64,000 nt of DNA from the NCBI GenBank assembly GCA_021234155.1, contig JAJEKV010000267.1, positions 64,001 to 128,000 of the forward strand, given 5' to 3'. Both the position numbers and the translations under genes were made by a program. Under the pieces are notes generated by a model that saw only the letters and a program-made list of their open reading frames with translations, was not told the DNA's origin and searched no databases. This stretch comes from Isoetes taiwanensis (taxonomy: Eukaryota; Streptophyta; Lycopodiopsida; Isoetales; Isoetaceae). This document shows, piece by piece, positions 13,201 to 24,533 of this stretch (position 1 is the first letter of the stretch; each line of letters begins with the position of its first letter).

Positions 13201-13630
13201 GCGGTGCGAATGAAACCATCATTGTTAAGCGTATCAAAGCATTGATGTCATCAATGTATGAATCATGCCACGAGGAAACATTGTTCCACCACCGGGGAAC
13301 TTGAATTTGTCACCTTCATATTGGATCCGGTTCAATAGCCTTTTCCACGAAGTAAGCTCTTTGTGAGGGACATTTGCATACCAAGCCAACTCCACCGCTC
13401 TGTGGCCAAGGGAAGGGGTTTTGTAACACAGTGGGCAGGAATGTGGCATTTTAGCAGCTCATCCTTTGTAGGACAATGCCGTCCCTCTGTAAAAATAAGC
13501 CTATCTCTGTCCAAACTTGAAGCGAACGCTGCAAATCTTCACCACGGTGTATATAGGCCGCATGGTTCGATGGCTTTATCCCGGTTTCTTCTCGGGATCG
13601 GAAAGAAGTATGGTGGGCTGAAAAATCTAA
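10263..13630. other. No supported gene, paired diverged repeat
   Basis: Segments near 11165-11345 and 12285-12515 are diverged copies of one repeat. They share the order ATCCATCT, GTGATC, GGCGACAAAAAAAA, CCAAACC(T/G)TAGGCAAAC and (T/A)TTCGG. The open frames here are short, have no domains and lie in both orientations. Nothing else could be named. Confidence 0.45.
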
Positions 13631-13632
13631 TG

Positions 13633-14845
13633 TAGTAGGAGTTTCCTTTTTCCTTTCCCTTCCTTTTTCGTTCTTTTGCTACCCTTTCGCTTTTTCCCGT
13701 TTTATTTTCACTTTCTTTTCCCTCTTTTTTTTTTTTCATTTTCTCTTTCCCTATGCCTCTTTCCATACCTTTTTTTTCTCTACCTTTTTTTATCGCCCCT
13801 TTTCCTCCTTTCCCCCCCGTCTCCCCTTTTCCCTTTTCCCTTTTCCACTTTCCCCTTTCCTCTTTTTTTTTTTTTTTTTTCTCATGCTTTTTTCCCCATC
13901 CCGCCCTTTTAGTCTTCCCTTTTTCCTTGTGCCTTTCCCCTTCCTCTTTTCCAATTCCTTGCTCCTCACCCCTCTCCACATTTCCCCTTCCTTTTCCTCT
14001 TTTTCGACCCTTTCCCTCTTTTCTTTTTCTTGGCCTTTTTCCCTTTCCTTTTTCTTGATGGATCTTTTTTCCTTTGTTTTTTCCTCCTTTCTCAATCCTT
14101 TCCCTCTTCCTCTTTTATACGTGCCTTTTCCCTTCCTTCACCTTTCTCCCTTCCTTTCCTTTTTCTATGCCCTCCACACTTTTCCTCTCTCTTTTTTTTC
14201 TATGCCGTTTTCACTTTTCCCTACCCTTTCTCTCTTTCCCCTTTCTTTTTCCCATGTCTTTTCTTTGCTTCCTTTTTACCCTTTCTTCACCATTTTCCTC
14301 TTCTATTTTTTCTCGTGCCCTTTCCTCCTCCCCTTTTCTCATTTCCCTCTTCCCTTTTTTCTAATGCCCTTTTTTCAGGTTCCATTTCCTTTCCATTACC
14401 CTTTTTCCTTTCCCTTCTCCCCCATCCTTTTCTTGTTCCCCTTCTTGCCCTTTTCCTCGTTTTCCAACCTTTCCTCTTTTTCTTTTCGGTGCCTTTTCCT
14501 TTCCTTTCCCTCTCTCTTTTTCCTTTCATGCCATTTTCCCTTCCCTTTTCTTCTTTTCTCACCCTTCCCTTTTTATTCTTTTTCCGCATGCTCTTTTTCC
14601 TTTCCTTTTCAATGCTCCTTTTTTCCTTCCTTCTTTTCCATTCTTCACCTTTTCCCCCTCTTTCCTTTTTCCTCCTTCCTTTTCCTTTTACCTCTTCCGG
14701 CACTTTCTTCATGCCTTTTCTCAAGTTCCCTTCCCCTCCGCTTTTGATTTTTCTTTTCCTTTTTCTTTTTTTCCATTCTTTTGCCCTCCACGTTCTCTCT
14801 TTCCTCCTCCCTCCCTCCCCTCTTTTCCTTGACACTTTCCCGTAA
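13633..14845. repeat. 1.2-kb polypyrimidine tract
   Basis: Nearly every base on the plus strand is C or T for over 1.2 kb, in irregular CCCTTTTTC-like units. The long open frames over it (up to 287 codons of Phe, Pro, Leu and Ser on plus, Lys, Glu, Gly and Arg on minus) exist only because stop codons are rare in such sequence. It is the inverted counterpart of the polypurine blocks at 25.1, 59.1 and 59.7 kb. The mirror-like purine/pyrimidine bias could support triplex (H-DNA) structure. Confidence 0.85.
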
Positions 14846-15085
14846 GATCGAACGTGACCAATCCGCGGTGGTAGGAAGTTGTGCAGAAATCTCGACAACT
14901 GGATGCTTACCTCGATGATGCCCGTTAATTAGGGCTTGATCCGATCAAAATTGCGGTATAGCGAGCATGGCCGATCGCGGTGGTAGGAAGTTGTCGCGAA
15001 AATCTCGACCTTTGGATCTTGCGCCGATGATCACCGGCCGAATTCAATTAGGGGGCGATCCCGTCAAAGGGAATACGGTATAACA
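14846..15085 (-). repeat. Conserved flank of the polypurine element, two tandem copies
   Basis: GGTGGTAGGAAGTTGT, then AAATCTCGAC, then TTGGATC or CTGGATG, then an AATTAGGG block, then GATCC(G/C), occurs twice (about 14862-14960 and 14979-15082). The reverse complement of the same order flanks the polypurine tracts at 24960-25080 and 58930-59050 (CCACTATGATT, GACTTCCC, GAGATTTAT, ATCC, CCCTAATTT). These tracts are therefore parts of one dispersed element. Confidence 0.65.
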
Positions 15086-15089
15086 TTAT

Positions 15090-15610
15090 AAAGATCTAAC
15101 GTGAGGATCATGGCACTTTATCGTACACATATGTCTATCATATTGAATTGGTGGCGTTGTGGACAAATACAACTATGCTCTAGTGAACAACATTCAATAT
15201 AATGCCAACAAGGCATTTTCAAACAAAGTAATAATATAATGGCAACAAGGCATTTTCAAGCAAAGTAATGGTGATGGCACCTTCATAAATTAATTAATCA
15301 TTCTCTCAACTTGTTGGGTTGGGTTGTCTTGCCACTTTTGTGATAGCAACAAAAATAGTCGAGATTCGCACGCTAGGCATGTTTTTCATAAAATATTATC
15401 CATGTAAACATTGTAATGAATATGCAAAATTTGAACATTAAAATGGTGTGAATTTCAATATCACCCATAAACAATTACAAACCCATGAACAATATCACCC
15501 ATGAACAAATAATTAAATTGAATCCTTTGCACTCAATGTGGTAAAAGAATCCTTTGTTGTTATTGTGGATGATAACAATATTTTTTTTTACAAATTTCAA
15601 TGGGTGAAAT
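15090..15610. other. 3' flank of the glycosyltransferase gene, small repeats
   Basis: AT-rich. A 40-bp unit containing GGCAACAAGGCATTTTCAA is duplicated at about 15195-15268. No gene was seen. It may contain the 3' untranslated region of the minus-strand gene that ends at 15615. Confidence 0.5.
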
Positions 15611-15614
15611 CTTA

Positions 15615-18093
15615 TCACCAAAATCTATCTTTATTAACACTTAAGTATCCTGCCATTATTTTTCCACTTGTTGAACGCATTCCATCTATGAGAGCGCACC
15701 ATGTTGAACCTAGAGCACCGATAAAGTAATCTGCTTCATTGGCCATAAGAAAGTTAACAAATGCATTGTTACTACTTTGCTCCTTTCCTATACTTGACTC
15801 ATAACCCGACATGGCAAGGTTGCCAATTTGGCGTGTAATATTCGTAAAGTAGAAGTTCCAATGAGTATATGCCCAAGATTCGTCCACCACGTTCTAAAAT
15901 ATGACAAGTTGATTAGAATAGCATTACGTGCCTTCATGTTTTTGGTCTAGAGATATGTTAATACCTGCATTTCTGTTGACAACCATATGTCTTTCACATG
16001 AGGGAAACGGCTACGTAAAGCCTTCGCAAGATTCATGTATGATTTGAAATCAAATATTTCCATCTCTATAGCCTTGTCTCCTTGCCTGACATGCATGCTT
16101 ATCAATGGTCGAGGCAACCAAAGCTTGTTATCATCCCACACCACATGCTGAATTGGCATAGAATATATGTTTTTGTTGTATTCCTGAAAGGACAAATATA
16201 GAAGTGACAACTAGGTTATTAAATTATTCGTTTTCTTATGCAATAGATTGCAATATAAAATTACAAACGACCAATTGATAGTGGGCATGCATCAGCAACC
16301 CATTCTGATCCCATACCTTAGAAAATGTGTCAGCCACAAGAGTTGCAGCTTTTGCTCCAAATGCGTTATGCCGTGCAAAGTTCATGAGATTACACAAGGA
16401 CTCACTGGGATACCTCATGAGATATCGGATTGACTAAGAAGGAATAAGCGATTAAGAGTGAAGTTTCTAAATAAACAAATAGTAACAATGGTCCATTAAG
16501 TAATAACTACCTGAGCTCTCCACCATCTTCTATCCTCGGCTTCATGGCGAAAAAGGAGGCTGTCATTGATCTGTATTGTAGGTTGCATCCATTCCCAAGG
16601 TTTTCCCCACAATCTGCCAAAAAGCACCAAATTCTGTTAAAACTCAAGGACAATATGAGCTGGAAAATATTCACCAAATTCTGTTAAAACTCAAGGACAA
16701 TATGAGCTGGAAAATATTGCCAAAAAGCACCAAATTCTGTTAAAACTCAAGGACAATATGAGCTAGAAAATATTGTGGATGATAAGATAGATAGTTAAAA
16801 AAGTAGCTGGTAAAAAGGTTAAAAGCATTTGGGTTTACTCTGGTGCAGGACCGAACCAGATGGTTTGCTCTGGGTAATTCTTATGACTAGTAATAGTGCC
16901 ATCTTTCCAAGAACTGGCTATGGCGGCTAGTCGACTTGCTTGCTGTCTACAATCTTCAGAAGTCTCGTCCAAAAAGTAACAGGACCACCGACCTTTATTT
17001 TTACCTTAAAATCATAAAAACAGAGCTGGAGTCAAAAAATCTTTAAGATTTCACCAAGACTTTGAATTTCTTGCCTATTTCCTACCTTTGCAGCCCTTAT
17101 GATCTGCTCTATTGAAATATCGAGTCACCAAGATTCTGTTCTCATTCATAGCCGCTGCAAAAAGTCCTGATATGTAGACTAGCTGTGCCCCTAAGCCTAG
17201 CCTTTCCAAACTTGTCCAATCTGTGTAAAGAAATTTGAGGCCCTCTTTGCTGCAGTTTCTAGGATGTTGATGCACCCATAGATCTCTCTGCACTCGCCTC
17301 GTCATTGGAAAATTGTCCCCATCTGCTCCTTCAATCTGGACTGACAACAAAAAATGCAAAACGGTTTCCAATTTCTGTCATAATCTTAAAGAATGTCTCA
17401 AAATCCCTGTTTACTAGAACATGCCCTTTTTTAAGCTGAAAACAGGATTCTATGTGACCATATTTTATTGGCAGATGTACATTTTTCTTGACCGATGCAT
17501 TTTCTTGACCAATTTGTAAATGGCAGAAAAGTATACCCATGGTGGATTTGGCCCTTGAATGACAGCGTTTTCCGCATGTAGCATTTCTTCAGTATTATCA
17601 TAAAAAGGAACAAATTGGCCGTGTTCTTGGCCCAGACGCCCCTTCCATTCTGTCCAGCGGGGTCTGGTGCCATCTTTTCCACGGCTATCAAGCTTTTTAT
17701 TAAGCGCAGCCCGCGTATTGCAATCTTCTAGATGTGGCGGCCTAGGCATTAATAGCAATTCATCATCTTTTAACAGACTCTTCTTTTCTTGATTCAAATA
17801 CCGAGATCTTTCCCAAAGCGCCATAATTTTTGGTATTCTATCATCCTGGCCAGATTTCTGTGATGAACTAACAGCCGAATCGGATTTAATATCTGCAGCA
17901 AATTAACACAATAAGGCGAAAATCAACTCTAACGGGAATGAGCACCACAGACCATATTACCTGTACAAATCTTGCTGGTTTGCATCAATTGGACAGAAAA
18001 TTTATTCCTCCATTCAAGTAAAAAAACTGTGAAACTTACACCAATAAATAATCCTACTACGAAAGGCGCTGCAAGGCGCGAATTTTTCCGCAT
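15615..18093 (-). CDS. GT23 (FUT8-like) glycosyltransferase, 8 exons, 540 residues
   Basis: Exons, in transcription order: 18093-17961, 17892-17537, 17335-17086, 17004-16839, 16613-16511, 16433-16317, 16183-15965, 15893-15615. All introns are GT-AG, the phases agree throughout, and the product has no internal stop. Residues 7-27 form one membrane segment (LAAPFVVGLFIG then VSFTVFLL) after a basic start, as in type II Golgi enzymes. Later landmarks are RYFNRADHKG, KNKGRWSCYFLD, CNLMNFARHNAFGAK, the nucleotide-sugar loop HVRQGDK (406-412), KDIWLSTEMQ and ADYFIGALGSTWCALID near the end. FUT8 and NodZ enzymes transfer fucose from GDP-fucose and share the HVR loop. Donor and acceptor here are inferred; a plant-specific GT23 relative of other specificity is possible. 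It is the only gene in the window that looks functional. Confidence 0.75.
16615..16776 (+). repeat. Triplicated repeat inside intron 4 of the GT23-like gene
   Basis: CACCAAATTCTGTTAAAACT, continuing into CAAGGACAATATGAGC and (T/A)GGAAAATATT, occurs three times within the 225-bp intron 16614-16838, with almost no divergence. The array reaches the intron's 3' splice site. Confidence 0.8.
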
Positions 18094-18450
18094 GGCCAGA
18101 AATCGGATAAAGCTCTAAGAACCAGAAGTGCGACAGTCTTATGAAAAATGGAGAGTAGAGCTTTGAGCAGAAAAATGGCAGATCCGGCGAGCAGAGGGAG
18201 TAGTAGATCTGTTGTGTGGAACCATACTTTTAGACATCAAAACAAATGCCAACAGCACAACTCTTGCGACCCACGCTATAAATGGCCGCCTTTTCTCTAG
18301 TAGTAGTTTATAACCAATAATATGTCGACTTTTTCGATAGTAGTTTATCGCCAATAATAATATGTTGATATTTTAATTTTCAATTAGACCCGGCGGCTAT
18401 TTGCGATTTGTTTACCCGTTTTCTTAATAATAGTTAGCAGTAGTGCAAGA
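18094..18450. other. 5' flank of the GT23-like gene
   Basis: This is the region upstream of the minus-strand start codon at 18093. AT-rich patches at 18300-18370 repeat TAGTAGTTTAT(A/C)(A/G)CCAATAATA. They could hold the promoter, but no clear TATA element at a fixed distance was identified. Confidence 0.3.
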
Positions 18451-18730
18451 AGGTAAGAAGGAAGGAAGGAAGAAGTTTTAACGTCCATGGAACCCAAAGT
18501 GACCATCTCTCACCACCTCACGGGTGAAATGGGTTAGTAAGGCGGCGTTCCCATGAGCTGTTTGATCTTCATAAAAGCGCTTGAGGTCGAGGTTTGAAGT
18601 CGCGAAGAATCTATCAAATATTTCCCATCGACCCAATGATACTCTTCCGGCCGTCTTAAAAATCTGGCTAGATCTTCACGGCTCGATCTTGGAGGTCTTG
18701 CTTAATCGGTTTGCTAAATTGGCTCCTTCA

Positions 18731-19132
18731 TCACGTTGATCTGTTAAAGGACAAAACAAAGGTGACAATTGGGACCTTTTGAAATGGTCTTTCATTTACG
18801 GAAAATCCGAGATTTTCCTTAAAGGCAACCTTTCCGCCAAAATAAATGGGGCTGCTTTCGGCCGACTTCGACACGGAAAAAGCTAAAAGAGTCCGTCCGG
18901 TTCCATGGGAACGTTCCCTAAGAAGGAGGTTAGGGAGAACTTGAAGGAGATTGATTGAGCCAGGAATCAAAATAACCAATTTTGCTCCAACAATAAAGCG
19001 ACATAGCAAAACTGTAGATTTATCAATAAATATTTTTAAATTTAAATGCACAAAATATTCATAAGTAAACAACGGTTGCCTCAAATTACTATTAATTACA
19101 TCATATTTTATATCGTGTAATGTTTGCTCCAC
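18731..19132 (-). other. Unidentified 133-codon open frame
   Basis: The translation (for example LRERSHGTGRTLLAFSVSKS) has no domain I recognise and no repeats. The region upstream on the plus strand (18450-18720) begins with GAAGGAAGGAAGAAGTTTTA, similar to the patch at 2200, so the area may be a repeat. It is probably not a gene, but it is the longest unexplained frame between 18 and 20 kb. Confidence 0.2.
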
Positions 19133-19426
19133 TATTTTAGGAGCGACGCCGCTGAAGACTCCATGCGTGCTATTCTCGAAGCCCTATACTTCCTCTTATT
19201 CTGCATCCAAGCAATCCCATTACGAGAAATTTAGCCCCTCCTTGGAAGCAAGGGGCAAGCCGGCAGATTCAAATCGTTTTTCCCATCTTTTGCTTCAATT
19301 TATTTGCCCAAAAGGGCTTCAGATGCCTTAGAAGAAGGTCCTAAATTATCCAAATGGGATGCATTTGCCAAATCGGCCCTTATTGGTTGCAAACAGAGGA
19401 GTAAAAAGGGCAATAGAAGAAAAAAG

Positions 19427-19498
19427 AACATTCAAGCTTTCTCTGGAAGAAGCAGAGTGAAGAACATTCAAGCTTTCTCTGGAAGAAGCAGAGTGAAG
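19427..19498 (+). repeat. Perfect 36-bp tandem duplication
   Basis: The unit AAGAACATTCAAGCTTTCTC plus TGGAAGAAGCAGAGTG is present twice without change. It is in frame with a 66-codon basic reading frame (19304-19504) that I do not recognise. Confidence 0.85.
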
Positions 19499-19671
19499 AA
19501 ATAAAGCACTGGATCCACCTGCAAACAAGAATTGATGCAAAATAGGGAGCGCTAAAAAGAGCTTCCTTCTGTTGGATTGAAAACCTTTAGGTTCCGAGCA
19601 GCTATCGTTGAGTCCATTCCAAAGAACAGAGAAGCAAACGAACGTAATTTGAGATAAACTGTTGTTTACGT

Positions 19672-19763
19672 CTGGTAATGCACGACCTTCGAGATTCGTG
19701 CCTACAATTTTTTTCGGCGGCTCCGCTGCTCCGGAATCTCTTCCGGCCGTGCATTACCCAGTA
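19672..19763. repeat. Foldback repeat (about 90 bp)
   Basis: CTGGTAATGCACG near 19672 pairs with CGTGCATTACCCAG near 19750, and the arms continue imperfectly inward (GATTC with GAATC). The central part has the short palindrome CGGCGGCTCCGCTGCTCCGG. It could be a MITE or a structured RNA; no target duplication was identified. Confidence 0.5.
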
Positions 19764-19769
19764 TGTATC

Positions 19770-20450
19770 AAAAAGAGTGAAAGGGGGGAAGATTGATGCT
19801 GATAGTTCGATTAGCCAATAAAAAATAAAAAATAAAAATCTCAACTTGAGGCACACCAAGGGGCATTAAGAATGAATAAATATGTTTGGTTTTTCTTAAT
19901 GTAGCGTTTTGTTTCCCATTGAATGTTAAATTTATTTGGTCGAACATTTGATTGGAGGAGATAGACTCAACATGGTAAGATGAATCTAAATGAATCGATG
20001 GGAAGTTAGATGAATTGTTACAAGGGCAAGCATTTATGCTTGTTTATGTATAAATATCATGGGTCACTTTCATTAGTATAATATACATTATATTAACAAA
20101 AATGTCCGGCATTGTTGGGTTTTTGTCGAACATAAATTCAAGGCAAATATTGGAATCTTAGTGTTAAAAGGGAAAGAAACTTAATGTAAAGAACAAATAA
20201 CAAATAGCCAGTTCCATCCGTGTTCTGTATTGGAAGCTCTGCTTGCCGTTATAGATGAAATCCAATCTATTAAGACCAGATTTGTGTTGCAAAATCTGGC
20301 AGCGCAAAATCTATCTCTGCGTCGAACTTAAGCCTACCACAAAAATTATTTGCACCTGAACACTCCAGTCAAAGAGCGACCATCACTCTCAAACATAGAA
20401 AAGCACATGCAACAAAACATCTAATTTAGGACCTTAAGAAAAAGTTGAAA
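19770..20450. other. No supported gene
   Basis: AT-rich spacer. A degenerate copy of the Helitron-like palindrome (GTCCGGCATTGTTGGG) lies at 20104-20119. Otherwise nothing is recognised before the LINE. Confidence 0.5.
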
Positions 20451-20454
20451 AAGT

Positions 20455-22215
20455 ATGAATATGGTTGGTAGGTTTGTCTCTATTGCTTCTTCTTCCGGGC
20501 GGACTAGTGGGGGTGCTCTTATTGCTTGGAGGATGGATGTGCGAGGAGTCCCATACTCTGCCGGTAGAAGCGAGGTTTGATGTCGGTGAAGTAATTAAGT
20601 GGTTGGAGGGAGGGCAAGAGTGGGGGATTGTTAATGTTTATGCCCCTAATCGGCCTTTCGGTGGGGGTGCTTTATGGGCCCTGATCCGGGAATAAGTTGC
20701 GAGCCCTTGGTGGGTTCTGCGAGTCACTTAGTTGTTGTTAGGGGACTTCAATATGGTAGAAGCCCAGTAGAGGATCGCCCGGTTCTAGAACCAGGTTATG
20801 CATGGGTTTGAGAGGGACCGATGGTCTCGTTTGTTGCAGGATTTGGCCTTGGTTGAGGTCCACGGGACTTGTCTTTCACCTATTGTAGCAGCCCAGTTAG
20901 TGCGGGCGGGCATATGCTAGGCATGACCGGTGCTATGCTTTCCATGACTTTGGATGGTGTGCCCTCTTTTTGACGGAGTAACATTACATCTACCTCCATT
21001 TCTGATCATTACCCTCATGTTTTGTCCATTCGAGTGGTGCGGTTGCCTCTCGGCCCTCTAGGGCGGTGTTCCGTTTTGAACACCCACTTAAAATTGATCG
21101 GATTTCGGTCCAGTGCTAGGAGTTGTGGCTTGATACCTTTTCATCTCCGGAAGGGTATGTCCGGTATAGTGACCGTGCATTGGCGTGGTGAAGCGTTTTG
21201 CCAAGGTCTTTGGTAGGCATGTGTCGCGGCCGAGGGCGGGGAGCATGGTCTCTATCGGGGAGTTGGAAGATTGGTATGACCTTCGATGGCATTAGGGAGA
21301 ATGCGGTGTTGCAGTATTGTTGCTCTCGAGTAGGTTAAAGTGCAGGAGGCGCCGTGTGGCCCCTACCTGGTTGAAGGAGGGGACACAAGTTCGCCGGTGT
21401 TCTTGGGCTGACTAAGCGTGGCGATATGCGGCATCTATAAGCGTCCCTTGCTTTGCCCGATGGCGGACTTTGGAGGATCCCGTTGATTTGCGAGAGGTAT
21501 GTGCATGCTCATTTTCCGGGTTTTTCGCCTGCGCACTCTTTCCTATATGAGGGGAGATGCGGGGGCTTGTTTTGGGGTTTGTTAAGCCATCTATTTGCCT
21601 CATCGGATGAGAGCTTGGAGCAGGAGCTCCGTGAGAGGATTTTAGCGAGGAGGCATGTATGTGCATGGCCAAGGATAAATGTCTGGGCTGGTTGGCATCC
21701 CTATGGAGTTCTTTCGGACTTATTGGGAGTGGGCTGGTGAGTCCGTGGTACCAAGTGTATCTTGAGTTGCGGCCCGATCTTCTCAAATGGATAGGATCTT
21801 GAATACCACATGCATTTCCTTGATTCATAAGCTTAAAAGCGACCTTCTACCATTAATGATTGGAGGCCTATCTCCTTGTTGTCCCTCTGTGTACAAGATT
21901 ATTGCGAAAGCCCTGGGGAAGAATTTGAAGCCGGTGTTGACTTCTTCCATTAGTAAGGTGCGATCACAGGTTTGTTCACGGGAGGAACATTTTGACTAAT
22001 GTTGTCGTGACTTATGAGGGCCTTTATTGGGGCCAGGAGAACAAGTCAAGGCATTGTCTATCTTAAAGCTTGACTTTGCCAAAGCTTACGATAGTGTCCG
22101 TTGGGGAGTCCTTATGCGCCATGATGTTAGCGTTAGGCTATAGTCCCGCTTTACGAGAGAGATCATATGAAGTGCATAGGTCAGCATGGGCTACGGTGGT
22201 GTGCCATGGTGAACC
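20455..22215 (+). pseudogene. LINE ORF2: endonuclease and start of reverse transcriptase
   Basis: This is a decayed L1-type LINE. Endonuclease landmarks are IVNVYAPN (about 20626), LLLGDFNMVE after a frameshift (about 20735) and SDHYPHVLS (about 21001). The RT begins with WRPISLL-type sequence (about 21858-21890) and VYKIIAKALGKNLKPV (21889-21940). LKLDFAKAYDSVRWG (about 22064-22110) is the first catalytic block. Stops and frameshifts are numerous. The coding line breaks near 22215 at VVCHGEPSP and resumes at 23150. A functional LINE would encode one continuous nicking and reverse-transcribing protein. Confidence 0.85.
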
Positions 22216-23145
22216 CTCCCCCTTTTTCTCCTTATTATCACATACCTTATTTTATTCCTTATTTTATTCTAAACCATTGGATTATAGACCATTGGATTTG
22301 TTAAATACCAATCTAAATACACAAAGACGTGCAAAAGCAAGCAATTCCGCTGAACCACAATACATTTATACGTGCAAGTAAAGCTTCAACCTCAGAAATT
22401 CCGCTGAAGCAAAGCTACAGCGAAGATTTACAGAACCTTAAAGGAAGAAGAAGAAATGGAAGAACCAAGGATAAGAACTGGGCGGGGAGTTGAACCCCGG
22501 CGAACCCAAAGGAAGCAAAAATCTGTGAAGAACAAGAACCAAGCAAACAAAAATCTGCGAAGAACAAAAACGAAGCAAAAATCTGCGAAGAACAAGAACG
22601 AAACAGAAATCTGTGAAGAACAACAACCAAGCAAACGAACCCAAACCAGTGTGCACCTGGATCCGGCAAGCACAACAGATACACAAAATCCATAAAATCA
22701 CTTATCACTGTGTATTTGCAATGCATGCTGTTGCCCACAGCAAACACCGGATTTCGCAACTACAGGGACGAGCCAAAAAAAACTCCGAGAAGCACAACCG
22801 AACAGAATCGGGATGCCAGACCAAAGCTTCAAGCCTGGTTCATTCAAGGGTGCAAAAAAAACCCTGTTCAATAAAGCCCTAGCCACCCATCGCTGCAGGC
22901 TTCTCATAAAAACCTGAGGTGCCCAGGCATCGCTGCAGGCATCGCTGTGCAAATAAATCCCTATTTGTGGTTGTGCAAGAGATCTGTGTTCGTGGTTGCG
23001 TGATGCATCAATCGCAAGCGCCAAGGGCCGCGACCAGAAAAAGAAAAACCCTACTTTCTAAAATTAATCATTACTTTAAAAAAAAAAAGGAAGAAGCCAA
23101 ATCCAAACAATTAAAAAACCTTACCCAATCCTAAAAAAACCATAG
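22216..23145. mobile_element. Insertion within LINE RT, with a minisatellite
   Basis: This segment separates adjacent reverse-transcriptase blocks of the LINE and has no homology to RT. It contains a minisatellite at about 22515-22640 with AAATCTG(C/T)GAAGAACAA units of roughly 30 bp, and a duplicated CATCGCTGCAGGC at 22890-22945. It ends in A-rich sequence (23075-23130), which would fit a retroposed insert. The exact ends and target duplication could not be fixed. Confidence 0.5.
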
Positions 23146-23149
23146 AAAG

Positions 23150-23903
23150 ATCTTTTGGGAACCTTATGTAGAGGGGTGCGTCAGGGGTGCCCTTTGGCGC
23201 CGTTTTTATTTACGATTGTGGCGGAGGCACTGGCTTAGTTGTTTTTAGTTGCAGTGGAGGAGAGGGTGGTGGATGGGCTTCGGATGCAGGATGGTAGCCA
23301 GCAGATTATTAACCAGTTCGCCGATGACACTTTTCTCTTCTTGGTGGCAGAAGAGAGGAATCTGCGGAATGTGAATGGTTTGCTGGATACTTTCTCCTTG
23401 GCCTCGGGCATTCTTCTGAATTGGGGTAAATGCTCCGCATTATGGGCCCAGCTGACTCCGCCTCCCCCTTGTTTGGCTCTATTCCCTTGGAAGGTGCTAC
23501 CAGGTAATGTGTGTACTAAGCTATTGGGTATTCCCTTTGGAGGGGATGTTTCCATGGGGAGGGTGTGGGATGAGATTTTGCAGGGGTTGCAGAAACACCT
23601 CAATTGTGGAAGGGTAGCAAGTTGTCCATGGCAGATAGGATCGCTATTGCCAAGTCGGTTACTTTGTAGCACTCATGTATATACTCTGACATCTGCGATG
23701 TTAGCTCCTCGAGGGTAAGATACGGGCTTTGGATAAGATTGTTCGAAATTTTGTGTGGGGCTGGGGATGATGAAAGGGCGGTTGTTAAAGTGGCTTGGTG
23801 GAAGTGTCTCCGCCCCGGGGAGGATGGGGCTTGCCCATTCGGCTTTGGCCTGCATAGTAAGGTGTTGGTCTCCAAGTTTGTTTGGAGCACTCTGCAGGAA
23901 GTT
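23150..23903 (+). pseudogene. LINE ORF2: reverse transcriptase core and thumb
   Basis: RGVRQGCPLAPFLFTIVAEA (about 23173) is the RT block before the catalytic FADD, which is at 23317-23328 within NQFADDTFLFL. Downstream are FSLASGILLNWGKCSAL and, after frameshifts, the IVRNFVWG and LVSKFVWSTL thumb motifs usual in plant L1 elements. The line stops near 23903, where pogo-like sequence begins on the other strand. Confidence 0.85.
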
Positions 23904-23904
23904 T

Positions 23905-24533
23905 GGCTGATTCATAGCAAGTGCCCTTGCCCTCTCCAATGTCTGGGCACTCCTCAAAGTTATGTTAGGATGCCTCTTCTTGAAGAGCTTCCACCACTTA
24001 TTGCCTGACATACCATCTAATGTACTTATGTCCCCAGGATTTGCCATTTGGGCTGCGTTTGCCTTGACTGCACTCAAGGTAACACCCATACCCGAGTTCG
24101 CTCTATCAAGAGCCCATGCAACTAGTTCTTCTTCCTGCTTGGGAGTGAGAACGTGAGGATGCTTCTTTTGTTTATGGGTAATTCTACCATATTGCCTATC
24201 ACCTATGGTAGACTCAGGTATATCGGATCTCCTAGAGGCCTCTCTAATTGAAATGCCATATTCATTAACCTCTTTCAAGATGTCCTCCATCTGTTGTTCC
24301 ATCCACGGGCCTCTATTGGATGTTGAAGGCTGCCCTGCCATGGTATTATCGGGAGTTTGATCTGTCCTTCTCTTCCTCACCCGCTTTGCCCTAACCCTTT
24401 TGGTATTGGCAGGTACTCGGATTGGCGTGGCATTGCCATGCACTCTGTTCGATCTAGTCTGCGCGATCGAGCTAGTTGAAGCAGTAGAAGCTCTTGATAT
24501 GGCGATATAGAGCACAATTTGGATTAAAAACAT
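23905..24533 (-). pseudogene. Pogo-like transposase fragment (psq HTH and CENP-B HTH)
   Basis: On the minus strand a basic N-terminal region (RVRAKRVRKRR) precedes a pipsqueak-type helix-turn-helix (MEDILKEVNEYGISIREASR, then SDIPESTIGDR). A CENP-B-type domain follows (LTPKQEEELVAWAL, NKWWKLFKKRHPNITLR, LERARALAMNQ). These are the DNA-binding parts of Tc1/mariner-pogo transposases. The frame then runs into LINE antisense sequence, so the DDE catalytic domain is missing. It marks an insertion or rearrangement inside the LINE. Confidence 0.75.

Noticed and set aside
13676-14898. Long overlapping open frames of up to 287 codons on both strands
   Set aside because: They are composed almost only of Phe, Pro, Leu and Ser (plus) or Lys, Glu, Gly and Arg (minus), because the DNA is nearly pure C/T. 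No domain, start context or codon signal supports a gene.
18027-18041. A 15-bp GT-AG intron in the first exon of the GT23-like gene
   Set aside because: It is far too short for an intron, and reading through it adds five residues in frame within the membrane segment.
22415-22759. Minus-strand frame with repeated LFFADFCF-like units
   Set aside because: Produced by the AAATCTGCGAAGAACAA minisatellite; it is open in all three frames.
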